64,000 bases of DNA, taken from assembly GCA_944990035.1 (NCBI GenBank), contig CALYLX010000040.1:310001-374000 (forward strand), in the 5' to 3' direction. Under the pieces are notes generated by a model. It saw only the letters and a program-made list of their open reading frames with translations, was not told the origin of the DNA and did not search any database. The stretch is from Clitopilus passeckerianus. Its lineage: Eukaryota; Basidiomycota; Agaricomycetes; Agaricales; Entolomataceae. Below, in pieces: positions 22,483-32,384 of this stretch. A program made the translations under genes and the position numbers. The stretch's first letter is position 1. The number at the start of each line of letters is the position of its first letter.

Positions 22483-22554
22483 TCGTTCTAAAACTCTCCA
22501 ATTCTCCAGTTCTCTTCGAGCTAAAACCCCTAGGTTCAAACACACTCTTGAGCC

Positions 22555-24208
22555 ATGTTCCCAAAAGCCTCTCTCCTCGCTCTCTCCTTCCTCGCTGCTG
22601 CATCATACGCTCAGCAGGTTGGTACTCAGACTGCGGAAACCCACCCGTCTTTGAGCTGGTCCAAGTGCACGGCGAGTGGATGCACTCAAGCCCCTGGTAG
22701 CATCACCATCGACGCCAACTGGCGCTGGCTTCATACCACTTCCGGCTACACCAACTGTTACACTGGTAACACCTGGGACGCCTCTCTCTGCCCCGATAAC
22801 GACACCTGTGCTAAGAACTGTGCTCTCGATGGCGCAGATTACTCTGGCACCTACGGCATTACCACCTCCGGCAATGCCCTCACTCTCAAGTTCGTCACCA
22901 ACGGCTCCCAGAAGAACATCGGTTCTCGTGTCTACCTCATGGCCAGCGACAGCGCCTACCAGCTGTTCAAGCCCCTCAACCAGGAGTTCACCTTCGACGT
23001 CGACGTTTCCCAACTCCCCTGTGGTCTCAACGGCGCGCTCTACTTCTCCGAGATGGATGCCGATGGTGGTGTTGGCAAATACCCCAACAACAAGGCTGGT
23101 GCCAAGTACGGAACTGGCTACTGCGACTCCCAATGCCCAAGGGATCTCAAGTTCATTGCTGGAACTGTAAGTGACGCCTTTTTTCATATACCTCGCGACA
23201 GTTTCTAACGAAACACTCAGGCCAACGTTGAAGGCTGGTCGCCATCAGACAACGATTCCAACGCTGGAACCGGTGGCGCTGGTGCCTGCTGTAACGAGAT
23301 GGATATCTGGGAGGCCAACTCTATCTCTTCTGCCTACACCCCTCATCCCTGTACCGCTTCCGGTCTCAACAAATGTACCGGCTCCGCTTGCGGTGGTCCC
23401 GACAACCGTTACGGTTCTATCTGCGATCCCGACGGTTGCGACTTCAATTCCTTCCGTATGGGTGACAAGTCCTTCTACGGCAAGGGCCTCACTGTCGACA
23501 CCTCCAAGAAGTTCACAGTCGTCACCCAGTTCATCACCAACAGTGGCTCTGCCTCTGGCACTCTCTCCGAGATCCGTCGTCTCTACGTTCAGGATGGCAA
23601 GGTCATCCAGAACTCCAAGGTCAACGTTCCTGGAATGGACGCATACGATTCCATCACCTCCGACTTCTGTGATGCTCAGAAGTCTGCTTTCGGCGATACC
23701 ACTTCCTTCCAGAACAAGGGTGGCATGGCTGGCATGAGCAAGGCTCTCGCCAACGGAATGGTCCTCGTCCTCTCCGTCTGGGATGACCATTACGCCAACA
23801 TGCTCTGGCTCGACTCCAACTACCCCACCGACGCCGACGCATCCAAGCCCGGTATCGCTCGTGGTACATGCGCTACTAGCTCTGGCAAGCCCACCGACGT
23901 CGAGTCCTCGGCTGCCAACTCCCAGGTTATCTACTCCAACATCAGGCTCGGTGATATTGGAACAACCTACACCGGCGGCTCCACCACCAGCAACCCCGGA
24001 GGAGGAGGAACCACCACTACCTCTGCACCTCCTTCCGGCCAGACTCAAGTCAAGTACGGTCAATGGTAAGCCTCCCTTTAGTTCAATTTGGTCGAGTCGT
24101 TCTAACGAACTTCTCTACAGCGGTGGCCAAGGCTGGACTGGACCTACTGTTTGCGCTTCTGGCACCACTTGCCAGGTCCTCAACCCCTACTACAGCCAAT
24201 GTCTCTAA
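22555..24208 (+). CDS. cel7: GH7 cellobiohydrolase (Cel7-type) with classical linker and CBM1, gene 2 of 3
   Basis: Three exons (22555-23166, 23221-24065, 24121-24208) encode 514 residues, with the same intron positions and phases as gene 1. The signal peptide differs from gene 1 by one residue (AAASYA). Catalytic residues are E230, D232 and E235 in EMDIWEAN. After the catalytic domain comes a Gly/Ser/Thr/Pro linker ([20 protein letters not shown]) and a canonical CBM1 with Tyr5 (YGQC), Trp13 and the Tyr31-Tyr32 pair (LNPYYSQCL). This is the only one of the three with a textbook cellulose-binding module. Exons are close to identical to gene 1 over long stretches while the introns are unrelated. 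Expression is presumably cellulose-induced and glucose-repressed. Confidence 0.96.
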
Positions 24209-24960
24209 ACGATCTCGCCTGAGACGTAGCTGTAGGGCGTGGTTGAAGTTGTACACACTACAGGGTCATATCGATATTCTTATTTGCGTTTTTTGTATCA
24301 TTTATCTGCTGGGCAAATATACCAAATTTCCTCTCCTTGCTTCTCCTGTCTGTTTCGCAAACGAATCATATTCTCCGCCTCTACCCCGCGGTATTTCCTC
24401 ACAAGAGCCCGAAGAACGAAGCTTCCTACCTCATACATCGTGAGTAGACGACTTTCATCGTTTCGCAACTCTCGCTGACGATTCATCCTGTGGCGCAGAC
24501 CACCTCAATCACTTGGCACCAAGCTATTTGGATCGGCACCGACCTAAGCTTGGGGCTAAGCTATTCGTCAAGAAGCAAACGGATTGCTCCACGACGCTCA
24601 GGATACTCTACTCTAATACTGATCGACGCTGCTGTTGCTCCACACCGAACCAAATCCTGCCGACAAGATGTGTTGGCCGAGACGAAGACATTTCGTGCCG
24701 AACATGATCGACGATGGAGATGGTTCCGCACGGGCTTGAGGCGTAGGATGAATCTGGGTGACAAAAGAAAGGTCTCCTCAATGACCTTCTGGTATACGAA
24801 GGCTCAGAGCAGTCGCATATATACATTATCCGCCCCACCTTAACGCCAGGCATGTGCAGAATGGACCATCAACTGGGCATCTCGTATAGCCCAGCACTCG
24901 CCCCTTTACATGTGGACTGCAGGAAGGGATTCAACCGACGCCTAAACGTCGAGTATCCTT

Positions 24961-25021
24961 CCCCAGCTCGCTAACCGAGGTGGAGATCGCCAACCCCGCG
25001 TTGGGACCCCATACTCTGGGG
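24961..25021. promoter_or_regulatory. CreA/Mig1-type sites upstream of GH7 gene 3
   Basis: CCCCAG at 24961-24966, CCCCGC at 24994-24999 and CTGGGG at 25016-25021, three matches within 61 bp. Over 1.1 kb from the ATG, so relevance is uncertain. Confidence 0.35.
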
Positions 25022-25590
25022 AAATAGCATTTCTCCACCCTCACATGGTGAGAACCATCTCTGCGCCCGTTGCTACGATTTTGATATTGAAGTTAAACTT
25101 CGGAGGAATGGCTCAATTTGACGGGAAAATCGAAGCCACAGGAATACCCGTATGAATGACAAGAAGGTAGTCATCTGGTCTATTTTGGTTTCCTTCTATG
25201 CTTAAACATCATGGGAAATCTGCCAATTGAACGGAGACCGCCGGCGCGGTTGTGTCCCGGAAGAGATGGATTGGATGTTGGTCAGGACGTAGCGGCCCTC
25301 AATGCCCATTGAATACATGAGTGATCGCCCCCGAAACCGCATAACATGTGTCTTGGAGTGACATGAGTGTTGGACGAATGACCTGTTTGCGAGTAGGCAG
25401 GGTGCAGTAGGAAACACGGTCCCGGCTCATCCGGATGTTACGTTTTACTGCCCAGTAGGGTCCATAGAGGTATCTTTCAGAGCGTTAGGGCATCCTTGTC
25501 TAGTGAATGGCCGTGAAATGTCCTCTAGAATACGAAGTACTTCAAAGCGGCACCGAAGGCTAGAGGAGAATTGAGGTGGTCAGTTTGGTC

Positions 25591-25614
25591 TTGCTTGGTT
25601 TGATCGCATCAAAT
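25591..25614 (+). promoter_or_regulatory. GH7 shared upstream element, copy 3 (short form)
   Basis: TTGCTTGGTTTGATCGC followed by ATCAAAT. It matches the first half of the elements at 19041 and 21939 and contains the palindrome TTTGAT-CGC-ATCAAA. It is 588 bp before the ATG of GH7 gene 3. Confidence 0.4.
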
Positions 25615-26112
25615 TCCTCGTGACAAACAAACAGATCGACTGGGCCACCTTGTGCTCAAACGATTCAATCCAATCGGTTCTTCACTCAATGTCAGAAGCT
25701 CAGGCATACGTACAATAACGAAGCTCTACGGCCACGCTCTAGATCATATAAGGAAGATTCTCTCCCACTCGAACTATACAAGCTGGTGGATCGAAATCAA
25801 ACCGGAGTCACGGAACGTCCTCTTCCATGTCCTGTACCGGGAAGAATTGATATATGTCCGTTCATTGTCATTCATGGGTTCGAATGCAATAAGGCACTCC
25901 AAGTATGCTTCCTGCGGGTCCTTCTCGGAAAGTACTAGAAGTACCAGGTGACCCCCTGATGATTTACTTGTGCTTCTATGTCCACTTCGACTGCCTCGAC
26001 TCTATCATTTTCATCGCCTTAGGACTTATTGGTCGATGTCTTGGCTACCGGGATGTTGTTGGATCGACTCCAGAAATTCCAGAGCGACGCCGGATATTAT
26101 CCTTGTGTCTTG

Positions 26113-26119
26113 TATAAAA
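26113..26119 (+). promoter_or_regulatory. TATA box of GH7 gene 3
   Basis: TATAAAA 66 bp before the ATG, with ATTATCC at 26096-26102 just upstream, as in the two sister promoters. Confidence 0.65.
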
Positions 26120-26178
26120 CGAGGGGAGTGGTGAGTCCAGTTCTTCAGTTCGTCGAAGAACCTCTTCTCAGCCCAACC

Positions 26179-27786
26179 ATGTTCCCGAAATCCGCATTGT
26201 TAACTCTCTCCTTCCTCGCTGCCGCTTACGCCCAGCAAGTCGGCACCTCGCAGGCCGAAACCCACCCGAAGCTCAGCTGGCAGAAATGTACGAAGGGCGG
26301 TAGCTGTACTACTCAAGGCTCTGGCGCCGTCGTGCTCGACTCTAACTGGCGTTGGGTCCACAACGTCGGTGGCTATACCAACTGTTACACCGGTAACACC
26401 TGGAACTCCCAGTACTGCACCAGCAACACTGCTTGCGCCTCCAACTGCGCCCTCGATGGTGCTGACTACTCTGGTACCTACGGCATTACTGCCTCTGGCA
26501 ATGCCCTCACCCTCAAGTTCGTCACCAACGGCGCGCAGAAGAACATTGGTTCTCGTGTCTACCTCATGGCCAGCGACAGCGCTTACCAGATCTTCAAGCC
26601 CCTTAACCAGGAGTTCACCTTCGACGTCGACGTCTCCCAACTCCCCTGCGGTCTCAATGGTGCCCTCTACTTCTCTGAGATGGACGCTGATGGTGGTGTT
26701 GGCAAGTACCCCACCAACAAGGCTGGTGCCAAGTACGGAACTGGTTACTGCGACTCCCAATGCCCAAGAGATCTTAAGTTTATCGCTGGCCAGGTACGAT
26801 CCTTCAAGAACTTAATGAAACCCAGCTAACATATGTCATAGGCCAACGCGGAAGGTTGGAAGCCATCTGACAACGACGTCAACGCCGGGACGGGTAACAA
26901 CGGTGCCTGCTGCAATGAGATGGATATCTGGGAGGCCAACTCGATCTCCACCGCCTACACCCCTCACCCTTGTACCGCCACTGGTCTGCAGAAGTGCACC
27001 GGGAACGCTTGCGGTGGTCCCGACAATCGTTACGGATCCATCTGCGATCCCGATGGTTGTGACTTCAACTCCTTCCGTATGGGTGACAAGTCCTTCTACG
27101 GCAAGGGCCTCACCGTCGACACCTCCAAGAAGTTCACCGTTGTCACCCAATTCATTACCAACACCGGTACCGCTTCTGGTACACTCTCTGAGATCCGTCG
27201 TCTCTATGTTCAGAACGGCAAGGTCATCCAGAACTCCAAGACCAACGTCTCAGGCATGTCCGCCTACGACTCCATTACCCCCGCCTTCTGTGACGCTCAG
27301 AAGAAGGCCTTCGGCGACACCACCTCTTTCCAGAACAAGGGTGGCTTCTCCGGCATGAGCAAGGGTCTCGCCAACGGAATGGTCCTCGTCCTCTCCATCT
27401 GGGACGACCATTACGCCAACATGCTCTGGCTCGACTCCAACTACCCCACTGACGCCGACGCATCCAAGCCTGGTATTGCTCGTGGTACCTGCGCTACCAG
27501 CTCTGGCAAGCCCACTGACGTCGAGAACTCCGCTGCGAACTCGCAAGTCATCTACTCCAACATCAAGTTCGGTGACATTGGCTCGACCTACGCTGCTACC
27601 AAGGAGGAGGCAAGGAGCGAGAGCATCATGCCCCGCTTTGCTCAATGGTGAGTCCCTTCCATTTCATACAGGATCAATCAGCTGACCTTTCTCTCCAGCG
27701 GTGGTGATGCTTACACCGGCCCGACTGCTTGCGAGGCTGGCTCACGCTGCACCTTCTTGAGCGAGACCTACTCCCAATGCCTGTAA
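26179..27786 (+). CDS. cel7: GH7 cellobiohydrolase (Cel7-type) with linker-poor CBM1, gene 3 of 3
   Basis: Three exons (26179-26793, 26842-27647, 27699-27786) encode 502 residues, with intron positions identical to the two upstream genes. The signal peptide reads [18 protein letters not shown]. Catalytic residues are E231, D233 and E236 in EMDIWEAN. The protein is the most divergent of the three (for example '[15 protein letters not shown]' where genes 1 and 2 have a '[11 protein letters not shown]' block). Its tether to the CBM1 is short and charged ([14 protein letters not shown]). The CBM1 retains the cysteines, Phe at position 5, Tyr13 and Tyr32, but Tyr31 is Thr (LSETYSQCL). Together with gene 1 this suggests a subtype with a weak or altered binding module. 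Confidence 0.95.
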
Positions 27787-28277
27787 CCCACTTCCCTGAA
27801 TGATTCTTCCATATTTCGATACATGCTTGTATAAATTTTGCGTTTATGAATATACCTCGGTTCGCAACTTGAACTTGTGTCGTGTCACTGCCTGGTTTCT
27901 ATACCATTCTGAGAACTACCATCCAAGACGAATCTGAACAAGATACTAGGGCCCGGTCAAGCGACGGCCGTTCTGCAATAATCAAAAGGTGAACAGCCTC
28001 CTAAATTGGCCCGAGTCATGATTGTTTCATCGCGTTGATCAACAGTACAATAAGCTTCTATGGCGCGATGATGAACAAAGCCCTACAACAGCTTTGATCG
28101 ACCTGCCAGAAAGCGTAGATAGACCCAGTTTGGGCTGATGGCTTCAGACAAGCATCTATCGTTAATTCCCCCACGTTGACTCCTACCCCAACACCCATAC
28201 CACTCGCGTGCAAGGTAAACGCCACTTTGCATTGACTTAGGCTCAAATAAACTGATTACTTCAAGGTTACTCAAGCA
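27787..28277. other. Spacer between GH7 gene 3 and a small ORF
   Basis: About 490 bp holding the 3' flank of GH7 gene 3 and the 5' flank of the ORF at 28278. Nothing is recognised. Confidence 0.5.
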
Positions 28278-28727
28278 ATGTCATCGATCTCTAGGAACAG
28301 TCATAAGGCCCGAGAGTCAGAGGGAGATAAGCAACCATACCCGACGGGAACCTCCGTCGCCGACATAGTGCTCGATTCCAAGAGCTACAGCGCCCTGGTC
28401 CATTCAGTCGAAGGATCAAGCAGTGAGCGAGTGCCTCAGAGTAGCTCTGAACCGGAGACCAGAAATGACCATTCGCAACAAGTGCCTTCCCCTGCCACTT
28501 CGATCAGCGACCTCGTCCTTAACAACGTCACGTACGATGCCATTCTTGCAAGCAGTTCCAAGAGCCTCAGGCTCAACCCCAACGACCAAGGTCCCTCTGA
28601 CAGCCCGGTCGGAGACGATGCACGTACACCACCGAACAGCCCTTCCCTCGCTGAACCGCCTCAGGGCTTTGGCTCCTTGCTGGGTGCAAGTGTCCAAGTT
28701 ATGTCAAGCAATCAAGGCGAACGCTGA
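28278..28727 (+). CDS. Small disordered protein with a duplicated TSxxDxVLxxxxY motif
   Basis: Intronless ORF of 149 codons beginning MSSISRNSHKARESEGDK. No known family is recognised. The composition (Ser, Pro, Asp, Glu, Asn) predicts disorder, and there is no signal peptide or membrane segment. Two copies of one short motif are clear: 'TSVADIVLDSKSYSALV' at about residues 25-41 and 'TSISDLVLNNVTYDAIL' at about 74-90, separated by a Ser/Glu-rich spacer. A duplicated conserved motif inside unstructured sequence argues that the ORF is genuinely coding and may carry two docking sites. The C-terminus is 'PPQGFGSLLGASVQVMSS'. It sits between the GH7 cluster and the secreted cysteine-rich pair. 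Confidence 0.55.
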   Translation: MSSISRNSHKARESEGDKQPYPTGTSVADIVLDSKSYSALVHSVEGSSSERVPQSSSEPETRNDHSQQVPSPATSISDLVLNNVTYDAILASSSKSLRLNPNDQGPSDSPVGDDARTPPNSPSLAEPPQGFGSLLGASVQVMSSNQGER

Positions 28728-29263
28728 AGTTTGACGCAATGCAACCTACATGTATTCTAAGTGCTTTATTATGTATTGTTAATGTCCTGAGTTATCTCTT
28801 AAATATTATTCGCCGGTTAGCAAACCCACACACAAGTCCGCATGAATTGAGTACATTCTCTCTAACTTTGGCAGCGTCATGGTAGAGTACTGTCTCCCAA
28901 GTTTCTCTGGATGATCTTGCTGATTATGGTTATATCGTTGAACGAAAAACTAGTCGAGAGCCTCACCATGGAGGTAAGAGAGATGTCGCCGTTCGGCCAT
29001 GAGTCCGAACTCCTGGGGAAGTACCACGTGGCAATTAGGACTTTGATCCGACATTGACATGCCGACGATAAGATAAGATTTCAATCCCAATGTTCCAAGG
29101 CCTGGACGCCACTAAGCGCTGGCTTGAGCGCTGAAGCTGGGGAGTAAAATACAGAACGTTTCTGTACAATTCCAAGTAGAACAAGTGCTATTTATCCATC
29201 TATCATTAAACTGAGAAAGCATTTGACGATCTCTGAAGCTCAAACTACGTGTTTACATTGTAT
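28728..29263. other. Spacer between convergent genes
   Basis: About 540 bp between the plus-strand small ORF and the minus-strand secreted-protein gene. No feature is seen. Confidence 0.5.
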
Positions 29264-30189
29264 TTACAAGCAGAAGGTGATTACGAGGTTCACCTGCCAA
29301 CGTGATTAGAGCTCATGCTGAGGCAGCAAAGGAAAGCACAATCTTACATCATTAACCTGGCAAGCGACCTGGACACCGGTGTCATCTGGCTTGTAGAATG
29401 CGGTATCGCATCCGTAGTGGTCACCTTATGCGACAGTCAAGATCGTCTCAAAAAGTAATGGAAGTAATAGTAATACTTACAGTCTGCACCCGCACCGTCG
29501 CAGCCATTATAGTATCTAGTAAAGTGATCAAGTGTTAGTTGCTGTCTGATGCCATAGCCATCCAAGAGAATATTCACCCGAAGCCAGAAGTGACAGAGAA
29601 TGCATGCCTACGTTCGAGAAGTCCAATGTTATCGTCAAATTCAGGGCTTGAGAGAGAGGGAGATACGCACGGCGGGATCAGAGAGATATCCGTGCTAGAC
29701 CCACCACCCGGAGAAGTCGGGTTTTTGAGGGTGGTCTCGATAAGAGTACATCCATCCCCATTGAAGCCACAACTACCTGTGGGAAGAGTCAATTGAGACC
29801 AAGTTATCATGCGGGATGATCTGACCTGTTTGGAGATAGCTGGTCCGTGCAACGGGTCAGCAAAGATCTCCCAGCAAAGGTCAAGCCGCTCACGCGATGG
29901 CTCCATTGAGTGGGCCGGAGATGTGATAGTCCCCACCGGTCGAAAGGACTTTTCCACCTTGAATGAGCGTTGGCTACAACACGAAAGGTTAATTCGCCTC
30001 GATTCTTTCGTTCACCGACGCGAGCGAGCTCACAGTTCCACGACCACATCTGGAGAATCAGGTCAGTAAATGCAACAAACCTCATTTATATCCGTCGTAC
30101 CGGTTATCAAAGTGAACGGTATGGCTCTCAGCGGAGACGCTGATTATGGCAGTCAAGAGAGAAGCAAGAGCAAAAGCGAAAGCGCGCAT
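29264..30189 (-). CDS. Small secreted cysteine-rich protein ('glycopeptide'-type), paralogue A, nine exons
   Basis: Nine exons encode 158 residues: 30101-30189, 30034-30049 (16 nt), 29894-29973, 29826-29839 (14 nt), 29671-29776, 29578-29607, 29481-29515, 29348-29424 and 29264-29293. The signal peptide is MRAFAFALASLLTAIISVSA. The mature protein has 'TVHFDNRCGRGTPTLIQGG', 'GAIAYLQTGSCGFNGDGCTL', 'TSPGGGSSTDISLIPP', 'FGYYNGCDGAGADC' and the C-terminus 'VNLVITFCL'. Paired cysteines imply disulfides. It matches what I know as the basidiomycete secreted 'glycopeptide' family, perhaps with a thaumatin-like beta fold. That assignment is from memory of the pattern, not a search. The splice model is supported by the paralogue at 31466. 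Confidence 0.8.
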
Positions 30190-31465
30190 GATAAATGAGC
30201 TAGAGTGGAAGTTGTTTAGGTTATAGTACTCAGGTGCTGCTGAGTGTCGAAACATTCCGTGAATGTGACCTTTTTATAGCTGCAAGCAGTATCTAGTCCC
30301 ATTCCCGACCTTCGCGATATCGACCCAGAACGGTAGCATCTTCGGGAGCCATTCAATGTCAAGAACAGAGATATGACCAGAGTACGTCAGAGCGGCTATC
30401 CAATGCCGTTTCTTCTCCAGGAATACACATGGTCCAAAGTATCAATGATGACTTCTGGTACACCTTCCAAACGGGCAGAAGAAATGGCCGGGACAAAGCC
30501 AACTATTATTGATGTCGAAGGATGTGGCGTCCAAGAGATGCATGGGTGTACATCAGTGGCTTATAATTGCTCAGAAAGAACGTTGGAGAAGGTTCATGCT
30601 TTCGTCACCATAATGTTAATGTTGAAGGGCTAAATCCGGCAATGATCGCGAAGTCCCGAGAGCTGGGTGAACCCCGAAAGAATGATCTTTGGCGAAAGCG
30701 CAAGTACAGGAGAGTGCGGGTGTTGGAGATGGGATTAACACAAGTTCACGGCAAGCCTTAGCGCCTTTTGATGTGTCTTGCAAGACCCACCTCTTTTAGC
30801 CTTGAGAATCGATGACCCGAGCCCAGAATCAGAGCAAGATAATCAATGAATGACCTGGTGGAGTCTGGAAGCTGCGACTCGGACGGCGTATCATTTATGC
30901 CGGAACAGAGAACGCCAGCTCGAAGATGCCGGCGCTCGACTTGTATATAGACTATGACCAGCAGCCTTCAGGCAATGTGACGTATAGAGTTCAGATCTTC
31001 AATATCAATATCAAGTAGATTGACGTACTGCGGAACGACGGATTCTTTCATCAATATGCAAGTTCCATTCTCAAAGGAGACTATTGTGGAGGAAATGAGC
31101 CGAATCCAAATACACCGACCAAGAACGGGATAGGCTCCTTCTCTGCACAGAATCGCGCCGAGGCACCAAGTAAAGCAGGTGCCGCCAACTGAGCTTTGAC
31201 CTCTATCACCTACTCCGACCAGGTGAGTTACATTCCCCAATCTCTTCATGCCAAACACGCACGTTGGCCTTGCTCGATAAGAACTGATTGTCTGACAGGC
31301 ATTTTACAGCCGAATGCAAAAGACGCAGTAGAGGAACAAACCAATCAAGGTCCTTATTCTCTCGCTCTTAATTCGCAGGAGTTTGTGATCAATCATCGGA
31401 AGTTGGTTCTGCATCCGGAATCTTCTATCGAATGACATCAAGTGTTCTAATATTAAGCTGCGCCT
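30190..31465. other. Intergenic region between the two secreted cysteine-rich genes
   Basis: About 1.3 kb with the promoter of paralogue A and the terminator of paralogue B. ORFs on either strand (for example 30968-31258) resemble nothing and have no paralogous counterpart. Confidence 0.5.
30272..30278 (-). promoter_or_regulatory. TATA box of secreted-protein paralogue A
   Basis: TATAAAA on the minus strand about 85 bp before the ATG. The sister gene has the same word at the same spacing. Confidence 0.55.
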
Positions 31466-32384
31466 CTAGCAGAAAGTGATAGCAAGGTTCACCTGGATTA
31501 AAGGAATGGTAAGGAAAGGAGTGAAAATAGAGTCCGTTGGGCTTACATTATTTGTCTGGCAGGCGACCTGAACATGAGTATCACTGTCCTTGTGGAATGC
31601 TGTAGGACAGTTGCCATTGTCGCCTGTATTTGACGAAGTGGTCAGAGCAATATTGATTTTGGCGAGAAAAACCACATACAGTTAGCACCGGCTCCATCGC
31701 ATCCATTGTAGTAGCTTGACACCATGACTGTCAGCATTTCAAGCACTGGCGTATGATGCGGGATAAACTCACCCAAAGCCGGTGGTAACGGAGAATGAGT
31801 GACTGAGGGGGCCCGAAATCAGCTTCATACCGCACGGGATGCAGATTAAAGATACGTACGGAGGGATCAACGTAATGTCCGTGCTCGATCCACCGCCAGG
31901 AGAGGTTGGGTTCTTGAGGGTTGTCTCAATCATTGTGCATCCGTCACCGTTGAATCCGCATCGACCTGTTAAATTGATTCAAGCTGAGCGAGGAGCTCGT
32001 ATAACGAGGAGATGACTAGCATACCAGTTTGAAGGTATCTGTTCGTAACATTAGCTGGCCTGGCAGATAACTCGGAACAGTATCTACTTACGCAATCGCA
32101 GAGTTCAGAGGACCATTACTGACGTAGTCTCCTCCGGTAGACAGCACATTGGGACCCTGGATAAGAGTTGGCTAAACGAAAAATCAGGGTAAGTTGGAGG
32201 ACATGGTTCAAGGGGAAGCCCATACTGTTCCGTAGCCACACCTAAGTAAGCAATGGTTAGCCTGTGTTAAGTTCAGAGTCGTATAGATTATTCACCTGTT
32301 TACAAGGTGAACGACATGGGTCTCAGCGTTGACCTGGCCAACTGCAAGAAGTGCTGCTGCGATGAGAGAGACAGTTTTGAACAT
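31466..32384 (-). CDS. Small secreted cysteine-rich protein ('glycopeptide'-type), paralogue B, nine exons
   Basis: Tandem paralogue of the gene at 29264 with the same nine-exon structure, including a 16 nt exon at 32226-32241 and a 14 nt exon at 32025-32038. The signal peptide is MFKTVSLIAAALLAVGQVNA. The mature sequence includes 'VNRCGYGTPTLIQGPNVLST', 'AIAYLQTGRCGFNGDGC', 'TSPGGGSSTDITLIPP', 'FGYYNGCDGAGANC', 'CPTAFHKDSDTHVQVACQ' and the end 'VNLAITFC'. All introns are 45-70 bp and obey GT-AG. The product is secreted, disulfide-rich and of unknown function; members of such families are often abundant at hyphal or fruit-body surfaces. It lies beside the GH7 cluster, but co-regulation is not shown. 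Confidence 0.8.

Larger units (their letters stand above)
21308..22554. other. Intergenic region between GH7 genes 1 and 2
   Basis: About 1.25 kb containing the terminator of gene 1 and the whole promoter of gene 2. CreA-like motifs, the shared upstream element and the TATA box are listed separately. No gene is seen. Confidence 0.6.
24209..26178. other. Intergenic region between GH7 genes 2 and 3
   Basis: Nearly 2 kb. A 117-codon ORF at 24490-24843 has no family resemblance. Apart from CreA-like motifs at 24961-25021, the upstream element at 25591 and the TATA region at 26113, nothing is recognised. Confidence 0.55.

Noticed and set aside
24490..24843. ORF of 117 codons between GH7 genes 2 and 3
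   Set aside because: Random-looking composition rich in Arg, Trp and Ser, no motif, overlapped by ORFs of similar length on the other strand.
30968..31258. Minus-strand ORF between the two secreted cysteine-rich genes, considered as a relic third copy
   Set aside because: It shares no block with the two paralogues and no signal peptide is present.
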